Source: Deltaproteobacteria bacterium
GTDB lineage: Bacteria > Myxococcota > XYA12-FULL-58-9 > JAFGEK01
Length of the DNA: 35,365 nucleotides
Assembly: GCA_016931625.1 (NCBI GenBank)
Contig: JAFGEK010000154.1
Coordinates: 1 to 35,365, forward strand
Direction: 5' to 3'
A program made the translations under genes and the position numbers. Each line of letters begins with the position of its first letter. Position 1 is the first letter of the stretch. The notes beneath the pieces were generated by a model. It was not told where the DNA came from. It did not search any database and saw nothing but the letters and a program-made list of their open reading frames with translations. Shown here one piece after another: positions 1 through 9,499 of this stretch.

Positions 1-27
1 AATCTTATATTTAAAAGCATAAAAAAG

Positions 28-48
28 ATCTCTCACTACGTTCGAGAT
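28..48. repeat. Short palindromic intergenic sequence
   Basis: Arms ATCTC (28-32) and GAGAT (44-48) flank an 11-base centre containing CACTACGTTC. The shape and wording resemble short dispersed intergenic palindromes found in many bacterial genomes. Only one copy is visible here, so the repeat nature is inferred, not shown. The rest of 1-129 holds no gene that I can support. Confidence 0.25.
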
Positions 49-129
49 GACACCCATGTTTCGCCAGTATTTATTGAGAACTTACCTTTTTTTCTTCTTT
101 ATCTATTTATCTAAAGTGTCAAACACCAA

Positions 130-156
130 AAAAGTGTCGCAAAATGCGACACTTTT
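130..156 (-). terminator. Rho-independent terminator of the pbpC unit
   Basis: A perfect 11-bp stem (130-140 with 146-156, arms AAAAGTGTCGC and GCGACACTTTT) closes a 5-base loop. On the minus strand the stem is followed by a run of six T. It lies about 80 bases downstream of the pbpC stop codon, the expected place for the end of the HIT/alpha-2-macroglobulin/pbpC transcript. The A and T runs on both sides mean it could also stop transcription entering on the plus strand. Confidence 0.8.
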
Positions 157-238
157 AATTCTTAATAATTAAACAAAAAAATAGTCACTTGATTTTGCAT
201 GACTTTTTAAATCCGCGACCTTGGCATCATAATAATAA

Positions 239-2584
239 TTATCGTTTGGCACTAAGAACTGTAAAACGCCGCTCCACGCTCTCGCCATCTTCGTCTATTA
301 TTGTTAGGCGATGTTCTCCTGATGATGTTAGTACTTCTATTTGATGAATATCTTTAGTGCTTCCTAAATAATGATTATCAATATGCCAATAAAGCTTAGC
401 ATCAATTTCACGATGCGTTGCTTCAAATACTGCACGACCTCGATTTCCATCAATTTCTAACGGAATATAAATAACACTATCTTGGCGAGGGTATATTATT
501 GATAATGATTTAGTACTTTTAATCCCTATCTTTTTACAGTCAGATCGCCATGGCGGTAATGGCACATAATCAGCATGATACATACGATAAAACCATTCCA
601 TCACTGGAGGTAATACAAAGCGTTCAACTTTTTGTATTTTATATACTATTTCACAATTACCGTGAACACGATATTTTTTCTTCTCGTCAAGATGAACCGT
701 TTGACAATACGAGCAAACATTTCCCTGCAGACTTGCAGTTGGAGCTAATATCTCCTCTGTATCTTTACAGTGTGGCCCTGCCCGCTGTCCACTATGTTTA
801 CAAATGGTGATTGGCACCATATCATCACTTGGTGGTACAAACCATGCTGATTTTGGTAATCGATTAAAAATATCAAATAAAATGGGCGCTGCTGCACTCA
901 AACCAGTTAGTCCGGGCCGCCCTTCACCATCAACATTTCCTGCCCAAACGCCGACTGCATAACGAGAAGTTACTCCTACGGCCCAAGCATCACGAAAACC
1001 AAAGCTAGTCCCAGTTTTCCAAGCAATTTTTCTTGGAGCCATAAATTCACGCCATGAAGCTTCATCACCAGGGCGAATTACTTCGTTCATTGCTTGCAGC
1101 ATCATGTAGATAGCGCCTGGTTCAAATGGCAAATTTTTTTGAACTTTAGTTATTGATGTCGCTATAACGTGAGGTTCAAATAATTTTCCATTAATTGATT
1201 CACCGTTAGCTGCATATACCGCTGCCCTCGCTAATGAAGCATAAATTCCGGCAATATCCCAAAGTTTCCCTTCGGCACCACCTAATATTAGTGACAATCC
1301 ATATTGACTTGCAGATCGCTTTAGAGTGGTCATTCCTAGACGTTTTAACAAAGCATAAAAACGATCAACACCGTAGTCTCTAAGCAAACGAGCTGTTGGT
1401 ACATTTAAAGATCTTGCAATAGCTACCGCTGCTGGTACTACCCCAGAAAATGTTCGAGAAAAATTTTCAGGAGCAAATCCACCAATGCGCAACGGCGTAT
1501 CTACTAATAATTCATAAGGTAACAACTCACCTGCATCAATTGCTGCTGCATAAAGAAGCGGTTTTAATATACTACCAGTACTACGCGGCGCTACAATTGC
1601 ATCCACATAACCACCTTGGAGAAAGGTCGTTTTATCGAGTACGTTTCCTACGTAAGCAAGAATTTCTCCACTCATTATATCTATAACAATTGCTGCTGCA
1701 TGTTGAATATGGTTACTCATCAATCTTTGATGATGTCGCTCTACTATTGCCTCAACTCGCTTTTGTAATTCAATATCAATTGTTGTATATGCTTGCCCGC
1801 CATTTTGTTTTAGCAAACGAGTTCGTAAATGCTGGGCCAACTGTGGTAGCGGATGTGGTCTTTGGGGTAAAGGTTCTATCTTTGCATCTTGGTAGGTCTC
1901 GTTATCAATTACCCCATTTTCAAATAATATTTTTAAAACCTTATTTCGTCTAGTTAGTAATAAGCTACGATTGCGACCAGGATGCACTAAAGCTGGACTA
2001 TTTGGCAAAACTGCTAATGTTGCAGCTTCGCTCCAGGAAAGGCGTTCAGGAGCAACACCAAAATATCGCCAAGCTGCTGCATCTAACCCAACCACGTTAC
2101 CACCAAATGGAGCATTAGCAGCATATAATGCTAAAATTTCAGCTTTACTATTAGTAGCCTCCAAATGTATCGCTAAAATCATTTCGATAAATTTTTCTAA
2201 ATAATTTCGTGGAGCATTTTCCCTCCATAAACGTACTACCTGCATTGATATAGTACTAGCCCCACTTACAATACGATTTGCCCGCCAATTTAAAATTAAA
2301 GCACGAACGATTGCCGCAGGATCTATGCCAAAATGCCAATAAAACCGTTGATCCTCAAAACTTAATAGAGTTGCAGCAAATCGTGGTGGGACGGTTTTCC
2401 GCGCTGGAAAACGCCACTGTTCATCAGTAGCCGTATGAGCAGATAATAATGAATGATCACGGGCATAAATTACTGCAGAAACTGGTTTCGTAAAATGAAT
2501 TGTTGGTAAAAAAACAAAAAAACTTATAACGAGCAACAATATACTCGTTATAATTAGATGGCTTCGTTTAAAATATCTACACAC
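239..2584 (-). CDS. pbpC: Penicillin-binding protein 1C (bifunctional glycosyltransferase/transpeptidase)
   Basis: The predicted 781-residue class A penicillin-binding protein would polymerise glycan strands and cross-link peptides on the periplasmic face of the inner membrane. An N-terminal membrane anchor (about 9-28) precedes a GT51 domain with the E77-D-x-x-F motif and GASTISMQ at 108-115. The transpeptidase domain has the nucleophile in S338-I-L-K341, the S392-L-N triad and K523-T-G-T. A C-terminal region after about 690 matches the small beta domain (BiPBP_C) typical of PBP1C. Length is close to the E. coli protein (about 770). The start is GTG at 2584, with no clear Shine-Dalgarno, so it is slightly uncertain. 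The gene lies 20 bases downstream of the alpha-2-macroglobulin gene, the pairing also seen as yfhM-pbpC in E. coli, which suggests coordinated wall repair and protease trapping. Confidence 0.95.
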   Translation of the reverse strand: MCRYFKRSHLIITSILLLVISFFVFLPTIHFTKPVSAVIYARDHSLLSAHTATDEQWRFPARKTVPPRFAATLLSFEDQRFYWHFGIDPAAIVRALILNWRANRIVSGASTISMQVVRLWRENAPRNYLEKFIEMILAIHLEATNSKAEILALYAANAPFGGNVVGLDAAAWRYFGVAPERLSWSEAATLAVLPNSPALVHPGRNRSLLLTRRNKVLKILFENGVIDNETYQDAKIEPLPQRPHPLPQLAQHLRTRLLKQNGGQAYTTIDIELQKRVEAIVERHHQRLMSNHIQHAAAIVIDIMSGEILAYVGNVLDKTTFLQGGYVDAIVAPRSTGSILKPLLYAAAIDAGELLPYELLVDTPLRIGGFAPENFSRTFSGVVPAAVAIARSLNVPTARLLRDYGVDRFYALLKRLGMTTLKRSASQYGLSLILGGAEGKLWDIAGIYASLARAAVYAANGESINGKLFEPHVIATSITKVQKNLPFEPGAIYMMLQAMNEVIRPGDEASWREFMAPRKIAWKTGTSFGFRDAWAVGVTSRYAVGVWAGNVDGEGRPGLTGLSAAAPILFDIFNRLPKSAWFVPPSDDMVPITICKHSGQRAGPHCKDTEEILAPTASLQGNVCSYCQTVHLDEKKKYRVHGNCEIVYKIQKVERFVLPPVMEWFYRMYHADYVPLPPWRSDCKKIGIKSTKSLSIIYPRQDSVIYIPLEIDGNRGRAVFEATHREIDAKLYWHIDNHYLGSTKDIHQIEVLTSSGEHRLTIIDEDGESVERRFTVLSAKR

Positions 2585-2604
2585 TCTTTTTTGCTAATAC
2601 CTCA

Positions 2605-5600
2605 TTATTCTAATGCCATAGATACCCCTGCTTTTTTAACATGCACCCATTGCCCCTTAGCGCGTGCATTAATACTACCATCGTACATAGCTTCTACTGC
2701 TACTAAAGGTAGATAAAAATGACCAGTGTAACTAGCATTAAGCATCACTTGAAAAGTCTTACTCTCACCAGGTTTTAAATTAAAATAAATAAAGACTCTA
2801 TCATCTCGTACATCTTGATAATCAAAAATTGATGTTTTAGCAGCAAACCCACCTTCAATACGTTGATTACGGATCTCCCAACCTGCTGCAACCGGATATG
2901 ATAGCGCAAGATTCTGCAACAACGTACGTCCCGAAGCATTACGTACTGTTATCTGCGATATAAAATCCGTACCCTGCTCAATTTCAACCGGATTTATTCG
3001 ACTATCTGCAGTATTTTTGTATACAACATTTAAACGTAAACCACGCTCTGCATCGGTCTCACTTCCGTATTTAGGTATTCCAGTACCGATTAGCCTTATA
3101 AATAATGGTTTTTCTGAATTGTTAGTTAATGATGCTTTCGCTTCAGTAGCTTTGCCAATATTAAGTGGCTCTTGCGCAATTACCGCATTTGTTGCAATTT
3201 TTTTTGTCTTATTAGCAAAAGTATAACTTGCACGAATTGAATCTTCACCACGAGTAGCGCCCGCAAACCTTGCGATAGCAATTAAGGCATAAGAAATTTC
3301 TTGAGTGCTTAACCATTCACTGGTGCTTAATTGATCTGAAATGCTTTTTACTACTTTATAGCTTTGCTCATTATCTTTTAGTAGCCATAATGTTTCAAGA
3401 ATTATTGCCTGATCACGCAAAGTTGAACCGTAGGTACCAGCTAGTTCACGATATTCTGGTATTGACATATCTGCCTCTTTTGCGAGCTTACGTGCTATCT
3501 CAGCCTTACCGGCTAACTGATAAGCTGCAGTTAATTGCCACATTGCTGCTGCGGGCAGTTTTGCATTTTCCTTCAAACGATTCATGGCACCAAGATCAGG
3601 ACTATCTGCTAGAGCTAAACTATATAACCGATAGGCTTGTTCTCGAACATCAACATCGCGCCCGTTTGAGTTAATACGTTGTGCGGCACGAACATGTTGA
3701 TATTTTTTCCAATGTTCGATAACTTCGTCTTGTACTAAATAGCCAGCCTTTTTAGCTTCGATTAAAAAATGACCAGCATAATTACTTGACCAATCATCTG
3801 GTTCAACTCCTCCTGGCCAATAACTAAAACCACCACTTGGAGTTTGAAATAAACGCAAACGATCAATGCCAGCACGAATATTATTTTCTATTTCATTTTT
3901 ACGCTCATTTGATAAATCCAATAGCTCACTTAGATATAATTGTGGAAATACTGATGAAGTTGTTTGTTCAACACATCCGTGTGGATATTGAATAAGAAAA
4001 GCAAGACGTCGACCTAGATCTATCGGTGGTATACGCGATACTTCAAGCATTGCGGTATTAGTGCCAGCAAATCCTGGTAAATTCATGCTACCATGAAAGG
4101 TTTTGCCTGGCTGTGCCACCCCTGCAATAACATCACTCACTGCAACACCAGGAATACGTACATCGATCTCAATTGTTTGTCTGGCCTTTTCTCCTGCACC
4201 CTCAGCAAAAACATCTATTTTAGCAATACCACTTTGCTCTTTAGCCACTAAGCCAAAAGTAATGGTGCGGTCACCCACGCTCTTAAAATTAATGGTACGA
4301 CTAGCCTTACCATCAACTACAACAGGTCCAGAAACTTTAACTTGTACTTTTGCCTGTTTAATCTTTTCTTCAAGTGCAAAAATTGTAACGGGTAAATCAA
4401 CCTCTTCTTCAGGCCCAATTACTCGTGGTAAAGTCGCCAGTAATAATAAAGGCTTACGTACAAAAACTGATTTCTCTGCAGAACCAAAAGCTCGACCTTG
4501 TCCAGCAACTACCATCACTCGCACCGAGCCAACATAACGAGGAATATCAATAGTATGTGTCGCCTTATCCCCACGCCCTAATGCAAAAGGCCCGATAAAA
4601 CGCACCATCGGTGGAAATCTGTCCGCTTTACGGCCACCTTGAGAGTCATCACCTTCTTCATCGCCACCAATTGCCAGCATGCGCTCAAGCGCAGCACCAT
4701 ATGCTCCTGCAACATATTCAAATACATCCCAAGTATGCACACCCAATGCTTCACGCCTGTAAAAATGATCCCATAGATTTGGCACCTGATATCGTGTCAG
4801 TCCCAGTAGCCCTTCATCCACAACAGCTACCGTATAAGTCATTGGCATACCTTTGGCCTCTTTAACAACTATCTTTGCTTTAGATTCAGGTTCAAATACT
4901 TCAGGCGCAACAATCTCTGGTTGTAATCGTGTGTCAGGATCAATTATTTTAATTGGAATAACACCATACATACGTATTGGTAGATCATTTTGTGACTGTT
5001 CATGTGGTTGTAACAATTCAACATTAACATATATATTTGGTGCCATTTCAGCGCTGGCGGTAAAACTATAACGAGTATTTTCTCCTTTGGCTTCTAACCA
5101 GTCTGCCTTTACAACTTTACTACCTGATTCTATAGTTACTAAAGCTCGTCCACTTTGTGCAGCTGGTATATTAATTTGAACTTTATCTCCGACATTGTAT
5201 TCTTGTTTGTCGGCAGAAAAAGCTAATACCGAAGCACCACCCGGATTATCTTTTTGCGCTCGTCCTGCCCATCCAGGCCAATCAATGTACACTATCTTAC
5301 CACTGCGATGACCACCCTTAATATCGCGTACTAATAATATATATCTTCCCCACTCAGGATATTTAACTTCAAAATGCCAAGCTCCTTTGCCATTTTTTAA
5401 ATTAACCTTACCACTGGCAACAGCAGTATGATTGCGTGATTCAACGTAATCAGCCAACGATGTATCTTCGCTCTTATCCCACCACCAACGCCATTGAACT
5501 TTATAAAGTTTGCATTCAACACTAACATCTTCATTAGCTAATTTACCGTCTGCATCTACTGCTACAATAGATAACTCATGCTTTTTATCGGTAAGCAACA

Positions 5601-8166
5601 TACCCCTACTAGCATCACCTTTAGGAGCTTTTATACCGATGTAGAGCTTGTATGGCGAATATGGTACCGCAAAAGTATCGCTGCTATATACACCACTATT
5701 TTCAAAAACCCTGGTTGAAAAACTTGCAGTTAGCATACCCGGAGCCTTACCACGAACCGCAAACTGACCGGTTATTTGAGCTTCGCCTTGCTCATTTAAA
5801 TTGCCTTCAAACAATTGTATGCTTTCAGGATTGAACCTTTGCGCTGGATCTTCAAATATATATTCTGAATATATCGGAAACTTAGTTGCCCGTTTATAAA
5901 GAGAAACTTGCACGTCTGTTTTTAAGTTGCGTGCAATAGCACCATGTAACCAAGTTGATTTTAAGGTGCCTGAAATCTTATCGTTGGCATATAACATCTT
6001 AGTATCAAAATCTAATTCTATTTTCAAACGATTTGGACGAACCATCTCGACCTTAAGTGTTTCCGTGAATACTGTACCACCCACAATTACACGGGCTATA
6101 TAGTTACCGGTTAACGCATCATGTTCTGTCTTAGTATGGAAAGCATAAAATCCGTTTACTGATTCATGGGTAACTTGTGAGTCAACAAGCCTACCCTGCG
6201 GATCTATTAACTCGAAGCGAAGCGGATGTTCTTCGGGTATATGTTTATCCGGATCAAAAAGCACAAAGGTAAGGTAAATATCATCTCCAGGACGCCATAC
6301 TCCTCGCTCTCCATAAATCTTTCCTTTTATCCCCCGGCTAACCGTCATGCCGCTGATATCAAAATGTGCCAGTGATAAGGCGCTACCATCATCAAGTTTC
6401 AAGAAACTACGTTGTTCGCCATTTCTAGCTACAACTACAAAGGGGCGATGATCTACTTTTAAACGCACAACTCCATCGCCATCAGTTGTACCAGCGGTAA
6501 TTACTTGTTGCTGAAAATCCAAAACTTCAATCGTTGCACCAATTATCGGCTGCGTAGTTCGCAAATCTGTTGCAGTAATTAATATAGAATTATCGCTGCC
6601 TACTTTTGCAATTAAGCCGATATTGGTAATTAAAACGTTACGACTAGCCGTTATTTCATTATGATTATAGCCAAGATAGAACGCCTTACTACAAGGGTCA
6701 TCTGGCCTACCGCGATCTTCATTAGCATAATAGTTTTCTGCACTATCCCAATAACTTTGTTCATTTGAAGTTTCAAATATATCATCAAAGTTTTTTTCTA
6801 TGTTCTCTGGTTCTGACAGCGCTGGCGTTGCACAATCATAAAGAATATGTTGACGTCTAAATGATAAATTTAATCGGTATAAACCACTAGTGTTCCCCGT
6901 AATAAGCGGCGCTAAATCAAGACCAAAGCGTGACCAGCGATTTTTATTATCTGCCCCAGTGCCCAAATCAACAACTTGTTTCCAAACAACACGACCAACC
7001 CGACGCATTTCATTAGCGGTATTAAAATCATTAACTTGTAAAAATTGTGGCACATTCTGATCAGGAACGCGTATCGCTTCAACAAGCACTGCTTTTAAAT
7101 TGGCTGTCTCAATTGGAATAGTCAAACCTGCTGTAGTCGGAACCAACACACCCTTTGAACCAAAACGTACCGCTGGTTTAAGCGGTGCAAAATGCACCTT
7201 TTCACTAAACTCATGAGTCAACTTATAACCACGAAAATTTTTGACCCCGCGTTCGATAGTTAGCTGCACCGCAGAGCCAAAACGCTTACTTCCATAAATG
7301 CGTAAAATGCTGCCATCAATAACTAAACGTGGCTTGCCTTTATTGATATGTACTAAGCCACGTAAATTTTGTTTACGCAAAAGGCTATCACTAAAATGAA
7401 CTTCTATGTGTTGCTCTAGCTCTTGCTGAGCACGAACTTTAGTTACAGTAAAATTTTTAAGTCCTGGTACTGATATCTTTTCTTCCCCTTGTTTTTTAAC
7501 TCCAATTGCTTCACCATCCCATGAAATGGCTAAAACTCGATCAGCGTCTACTCGTAAAATATCTGCGACAGTAAATTCGTGGGTATGACGATCAGATGAG
7601 TGTTTCCAACTTAAACCAAGTTTCTTTCCATCAAGTTTAGCGCTAATTACTTTCTCAACATTAGCAGCATTAGCAACATCATTGGTAATTACTACACCAT
7701 TAAAAACTTGTTTTGAACCCTCGCCAACTTCTTTCGCTGCTAAACCATCAAGACGAACAGTAAATGATTGCTGCATAACTGAAAAACTAAACTCTAAGGT
7801 TTCTTCACCTTTTGGCACCGCCATAAATTCATTTAATGCCAAGGTAATTTTATATTTTTCACCAGGAGTTAGCGGCTCTTGCGGACGTAATTCAATAGTT
7901 TGGCGATCACTCCATGCTGCAATACCATCAAACTTTGGTTCACTTGCAAATGGTGAATCATCGAATATTGCGCCAACTTGTTCGGGTTTTACTACCGCCT
8001 CAGTAAATTGAACCTTGATTACAGTCTCACGCGATATGGTACCTGAAGTATATGCTGCAATAGTAGCAGGTACTTTATCTGCAGTTATTGTCGGGGTTCC
8101 TTTTTTACAAGACCAAATAACAGTCGCTAATATTAAAATTGAAAACAAGGATGATAAACGCTGCAT
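2605..8166 (-). CDS. Bacterial alpha-2-macroglobulin lipoprotein (YfhM-like)
   Basis: This 1853-residue protein belongs to the bacterial alpha-2-macroglobulins, which sit in the periplasm and covalently trap attacking proteases. The N-terminus has a hydrophobic signal ending at Cys20, a likely lipidation site, although the lipobox (I-W-S-C) is atypical. The central half has macroglobulin-like beta-sandwich stretches, including a Y-x-P-G-D-x-V/I-type segment near 640 (GVWRPGDDIYL) and a second one near 990. The thioester motif C1398-V-E-Q1401 is intact, preceded by YPHG, so this is the thioester-active type. The helical thioester-domain region and a C-terminal receptor-like domain follow. It is longer than the E. 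coli protein (about 1650 residues). HIT lies 25 bases upstream and pbpC 20 bases downstream, consistent with one operon. Confidence 0.93.
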   Translation of the reverse strand: MQRLSSLFSILILATVIWSCKKGTPTITADKVPATIAAYTSGTISRETVIKVQFTEAVVKPEQVGAIFDDSPFASEPKFDGIAAWSDRQTIELRPQEPLTPGEKYKITLALNEFMAVPKGEETLEFSFSVMQQSFTVRLDGLAAKEVGEGSKQVFNGVVITNDVANAANVEKVISAKLDGKKLGLSWKHSSDRHTHEFTVADILRVDADRVLAISWDGEAIGVKKQGEEKISVPGLKNFTVTKVRAQQELEQHIEVHFSDSLLRKQNLRGLVHINKGKPRLVIDGSILRIYGSKRFGSAVQLTIERGVKNFRGYKLTHEFSEKVHFAPLKPAVRFGSKGVLVPTTAGLTIPIETANLKAVLVEAIRVPDQNVPQFLQVNDFNTANEMRRVGRVVWKQVVDLGTGADNKNRWSRFGLDLAPLITGNTSGLYRLNLSFRRQHILYDCATPALSEPENIEKNFDDIFETSNEQSYWDSAENYYANEDRGRPDDPCSKAFYLGYNHNEITASRNVLITNIGLIAKVGSDNSILITATDLRTTQPIIGATIEVLDFQQQVITAGTTDGDGVVRLKVDHRPFVVVARNGEQRSFLKLDDGSALSLAHFDISGMTVSRGIKGKIYGERGVWRPGDDIYLTFVLFDPDKHIPEEHPLRFELIDPQGRLVDSQVTHESVNGFYAFHTKTEHDALTGNYIARVIVGGTVFTETLKVEMVRPNRLKIELDFDTKMLYANDKISGTLKSTWLHGAIARNLKTDVQVSLYKRATKFPIYSEYIFEDPAQRFNPESIQLFEGNLNEQGEAQITGQFAVRGKAPGMLTASFSTRVFENSGVYSSDTFAVPYSPYKLYIGIKAPKGDASRGMLLTDKKHELSIVAVDADGKLANEDVSVECKLYKVQWRWWWDKSEDTSLADYVESRNHTAVASGKVNLKNGKGAWHFEVKYPEWGRYILLVRDIKGGHRSGKIVYIDWPGWAGRAQKDNPGGASVLAFSADKQEYNVGDKVQINIPAAQSGRALVTIESGSKVVKADWLEAKGENTRYSFTASAEMAPNIYVNVELLQPHEQSQNDLPIRMYGVIPIKIIDPDTRLQPEIVAPEVFEPESKAKIVVKEAKGMPMTYTVAVVDEGLLGLTRYQVPNLWDHFYRREALGVHTWDVFEYVAGAYGAALERMLAIGGDEEGDDSQGGRKADRFPPMVRFIGPFALGRGDKATHTIDIPRYVGSVRVMVVAGQGRAFGSAEKSVFVRKPLLLLATLPRVIGPEEEVDLPVTIFALEEKIKQAKVQVKVSGPVVVDGKASRTINFKSVGDRTITFGLVAKEQSGIAKIDVFAEGAGEKARQTIEIDVRIPGVAVSDVIAGVAQPGKTFHGSMNLPGFAGTNTAMLEVSRIPPIDLGRRLAFLIQYPHGCVEQTTSSVFPQLYLSELLDLSNERKNEIENNIRAGIDRLRLFQTPSGGFSYWPGGVEPDDWSSNYAGHFLIEAKKAGYLVQDEVIEHWKKYQHVRAAQRINSNGRDVDVREQAYRLYSLALADSPDLGAMNRLKENAKLPAAAMWQLTAAYQLAGKAEIARKLAKEADMSIPEYRELAGTYGSTLRDQAIILETLWLLKDNEQSYKVVKSISDQLSTSEWLSTQEISYALIAIARFAGATRGEDSIRASYTFANKTKKIATNAVIAQEPLNIGKATEAKASLTNNSEKPLFIRLIGTGIPKYGSETDAERGLRLNVVYKNTADSRINPVEIEQGTDFISQITVRNASGRTLLQNLALSYPVAAGWEIRNQRIEGGFAAKTSIFDYQDVRDDRVFIYFNLKPGESKTFQVMLNASYTGHFYLPLVAVEAMYDGSINARAKGQWVHVKKAGVSMALE

Positions 8167-8191
8167 AAAAAACCCCTTTGCTAAAAAACCA

Positions 8192-8686
8192 TCAACCTAA
8201 AGCTAAAAATCCGGCTTGTATTCGCTGCCAGCTATTATCTAAATGTTCGATAAGAACTTTAGTATCCGCCAACACTGGCATGTAATTAGTGTCACCTCCC
8301 CAACGCGGTACGATGTGGTAATGTAGATGATCTGCTATCCCAGCACCAGCAATCCTACCAAGATTCATCCCTATATTGCATCCTTCGGGATGATAAACTT
8401 CATGAATGACCTTAGCTGCAAGTTTAAGTTCTTGATGTAAATCAGCAAAAATTTCATCCGTAAGTGTGGCAAAATCTGCCCCGTGTGCTTGGGGAATCAC
8501 CATCACATGTCCCGAATTATACGGGAAACGATTTAGCACCGTAAAAGATAAATTGCTGCGATGCACTACTAAATTTTCACGATCTTTATCAGACGGCGCT
8601 GCCATAAATTGACAAAAAATACAGGTAGTAGCTGCAGGTGTGGCAATGTATTCCATACGCCATGGGGCCCATAATGGCTTTTCCAA
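8192..8686 (-). CDS. HIT-family nucleotide hydrolase/phosphorylase
   Basis: A 164-residue histidine-triad protein. The signature H120-L-H122-Y-H124-I-V-P is complete, with the middle histidine as the expected nucleophile that forms a nucleotidyl intermediate. The N-terminus starts LWAPWRMEYI and has C22-I-F-C25, both typical of the bacterial Ap4A phosphorylase/hydrolase-type HIT proteins. The likely substrate is a dinucleoside polyphosphate or adenosine phosphoramidate; which one cannot be read from sequence. The start is TTG, chosen because a strong AGGAGG (8691-8696 on the complement) lies four bases ahead of it. It is first in the unit with alpha-2-macroglobulin and pbpC; a functional link to those envelope proteins is not evident. 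Confidence 0.93.
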   Translation of the reverse strand: MEKPLWAPWRMEYIATPAATTCIFCQFMAAPSDKDRENLVVHRSNLSFTVLNRFPYNSGHVMVIPQAHGADFATLTDEIFADLHQELKLAAKVIHEVYHPEGCNIGMNLGRIAGAGIADHLHYHIVPRWGGDTNYMPVLADTKVLIEHLDNSWQRIQAGFLALG

Positions 8687-8690
8687 AGTA

Positions 8691-8696
8691 CCTCCT
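8691..8696 (-). promoter_or_regulatory. Ribosome binding site deciding a TTG start
   Basis: AGGAGG on the minus strand, four bases before TTG at 8684-8686. It is the strongest Shine-Dalgarno match nearby and supports TTG as the start of the HIT gene; the LWAPWRMEYI signature follows directly. Confidence 0.8.
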
Positions 8697-8793
8697 GCGC
8701 ATTACTTTTTTTTATTTATAAACAACCTCAAACCGATACCAAGGCTGTAACAGTATCACTAACAACCTCGCAAGTATTTAGTGGCGAGTCAGT

Positions 8794-8799
8794 TATAAT
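8794..8799 (+). promoter_or_regulatory. Possible -10 element of the Cys-rich lipoprotein gene
   Basis: A consensus TATAAT lies 65 bases before the ATG in the 177-base divergent gap between the HIT and lipoprotein genes. No good -35 hexamer is found at 16-18 bases upstream, so the promoter call rests on the -10 alone. Confidence 0.35.
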
Positions 8800-8863
8800 A
8801 TGGAACAATTAACTAAAAGCATATTTTATTGCTGCCATACCAGCATAAGGAGTTTTAAAAAAA

Positions 8864-9472
8864 ATGAAACGTCTTGCTATCAACCAACTAACCCTAATAT
8901 TAAGTTTGTTATTTGCTTTTTCTGCCTGTGGTAGTGAAGATAAATCATCCCCAGCAAGCAACGCTATTACTAGCGTGCCTGCCGAAACCCAAATTTCAGA
9001 ATTAACCCAAGAACAGCAAGAACAAATAACTCTTGAAGTTGTTAAGTATATCAATGCTAATATCACCCCGGCAAAACAACAAAAAATTAACTGTCTTGAT
9101 GAAGGTTTTACAGTTGGATTCTTTGCAGGACTTTCAGCTTCGGCCTGTCAATCAACATATAACGAATGTATGTCTCAAGATTCTGAAATAGAGCCATTTA
9201 CAGAAGAAGATTTTCAACCAGATGAGGGAGCAATGGAGCAATGCCAAGCTACGGTCAGCCAAATAAATAAATGCTTACAAGAACAGGTTCAATCTTTTAA
9301 TAAAATGGTCGACTCAGCTAGCTGCAATGACCTTAACAATCTCGAAAGCAACAGTGAAAAATACGAAATGTCAGCTCCTACATGCGATACTGTAGCTGAA
9401 ATTTGTCCTGATGTAGTGCCAGAAGATGAATTTGGTGAATCAAGCGAAATGGAAATGGAAATTACCTTTTAA
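8864..9472 (+). CDS. Cysteine-rich lipoprotein of unknown function
   Basis: A 202-residue predicted lipoprotein that I do not recognise. A charged start and hydrophobic stretch lead to a lipobox (F-S-A-C22), followed by G-S-E-D, an acidic linker often seen on exported lipoproteins. The mature part is acidic (many Glu and Asp, E-M-E-M-E near the end) and contains eight further cysteines, an even number that could form four disulfide bonds in the periplasm or at the surface. Spacing includes a C-x5-C pair and two other close pairs. The start ATG has AAGGAG at 8847-8852, eleven bases upstream. The gene is monocistronic and convergent with the phosphogluconolactonase-like gene, 27 bases away. Confidence 0.85.
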   Translation: MKRLAINQLTLILSLLFAFSACGSEDKSSPASNAITSVPAETQISELTQEQQEQITLEVVKYINANITPAKQQKINCLDEGFTVGFFAGLSASACQSTYNECMSQDSEIEPFTEEDFQPDEGAMEQCQATVSQINKCLQEQVQSFNKMVDSASCNDLNNLESNSEKYEMSAPTCDTVAEICPDVVPEDEFGESSEMEMEITF

Positions 9473-9499
9473 TGGTTAGCTAAACTCTAAATAAAAATT

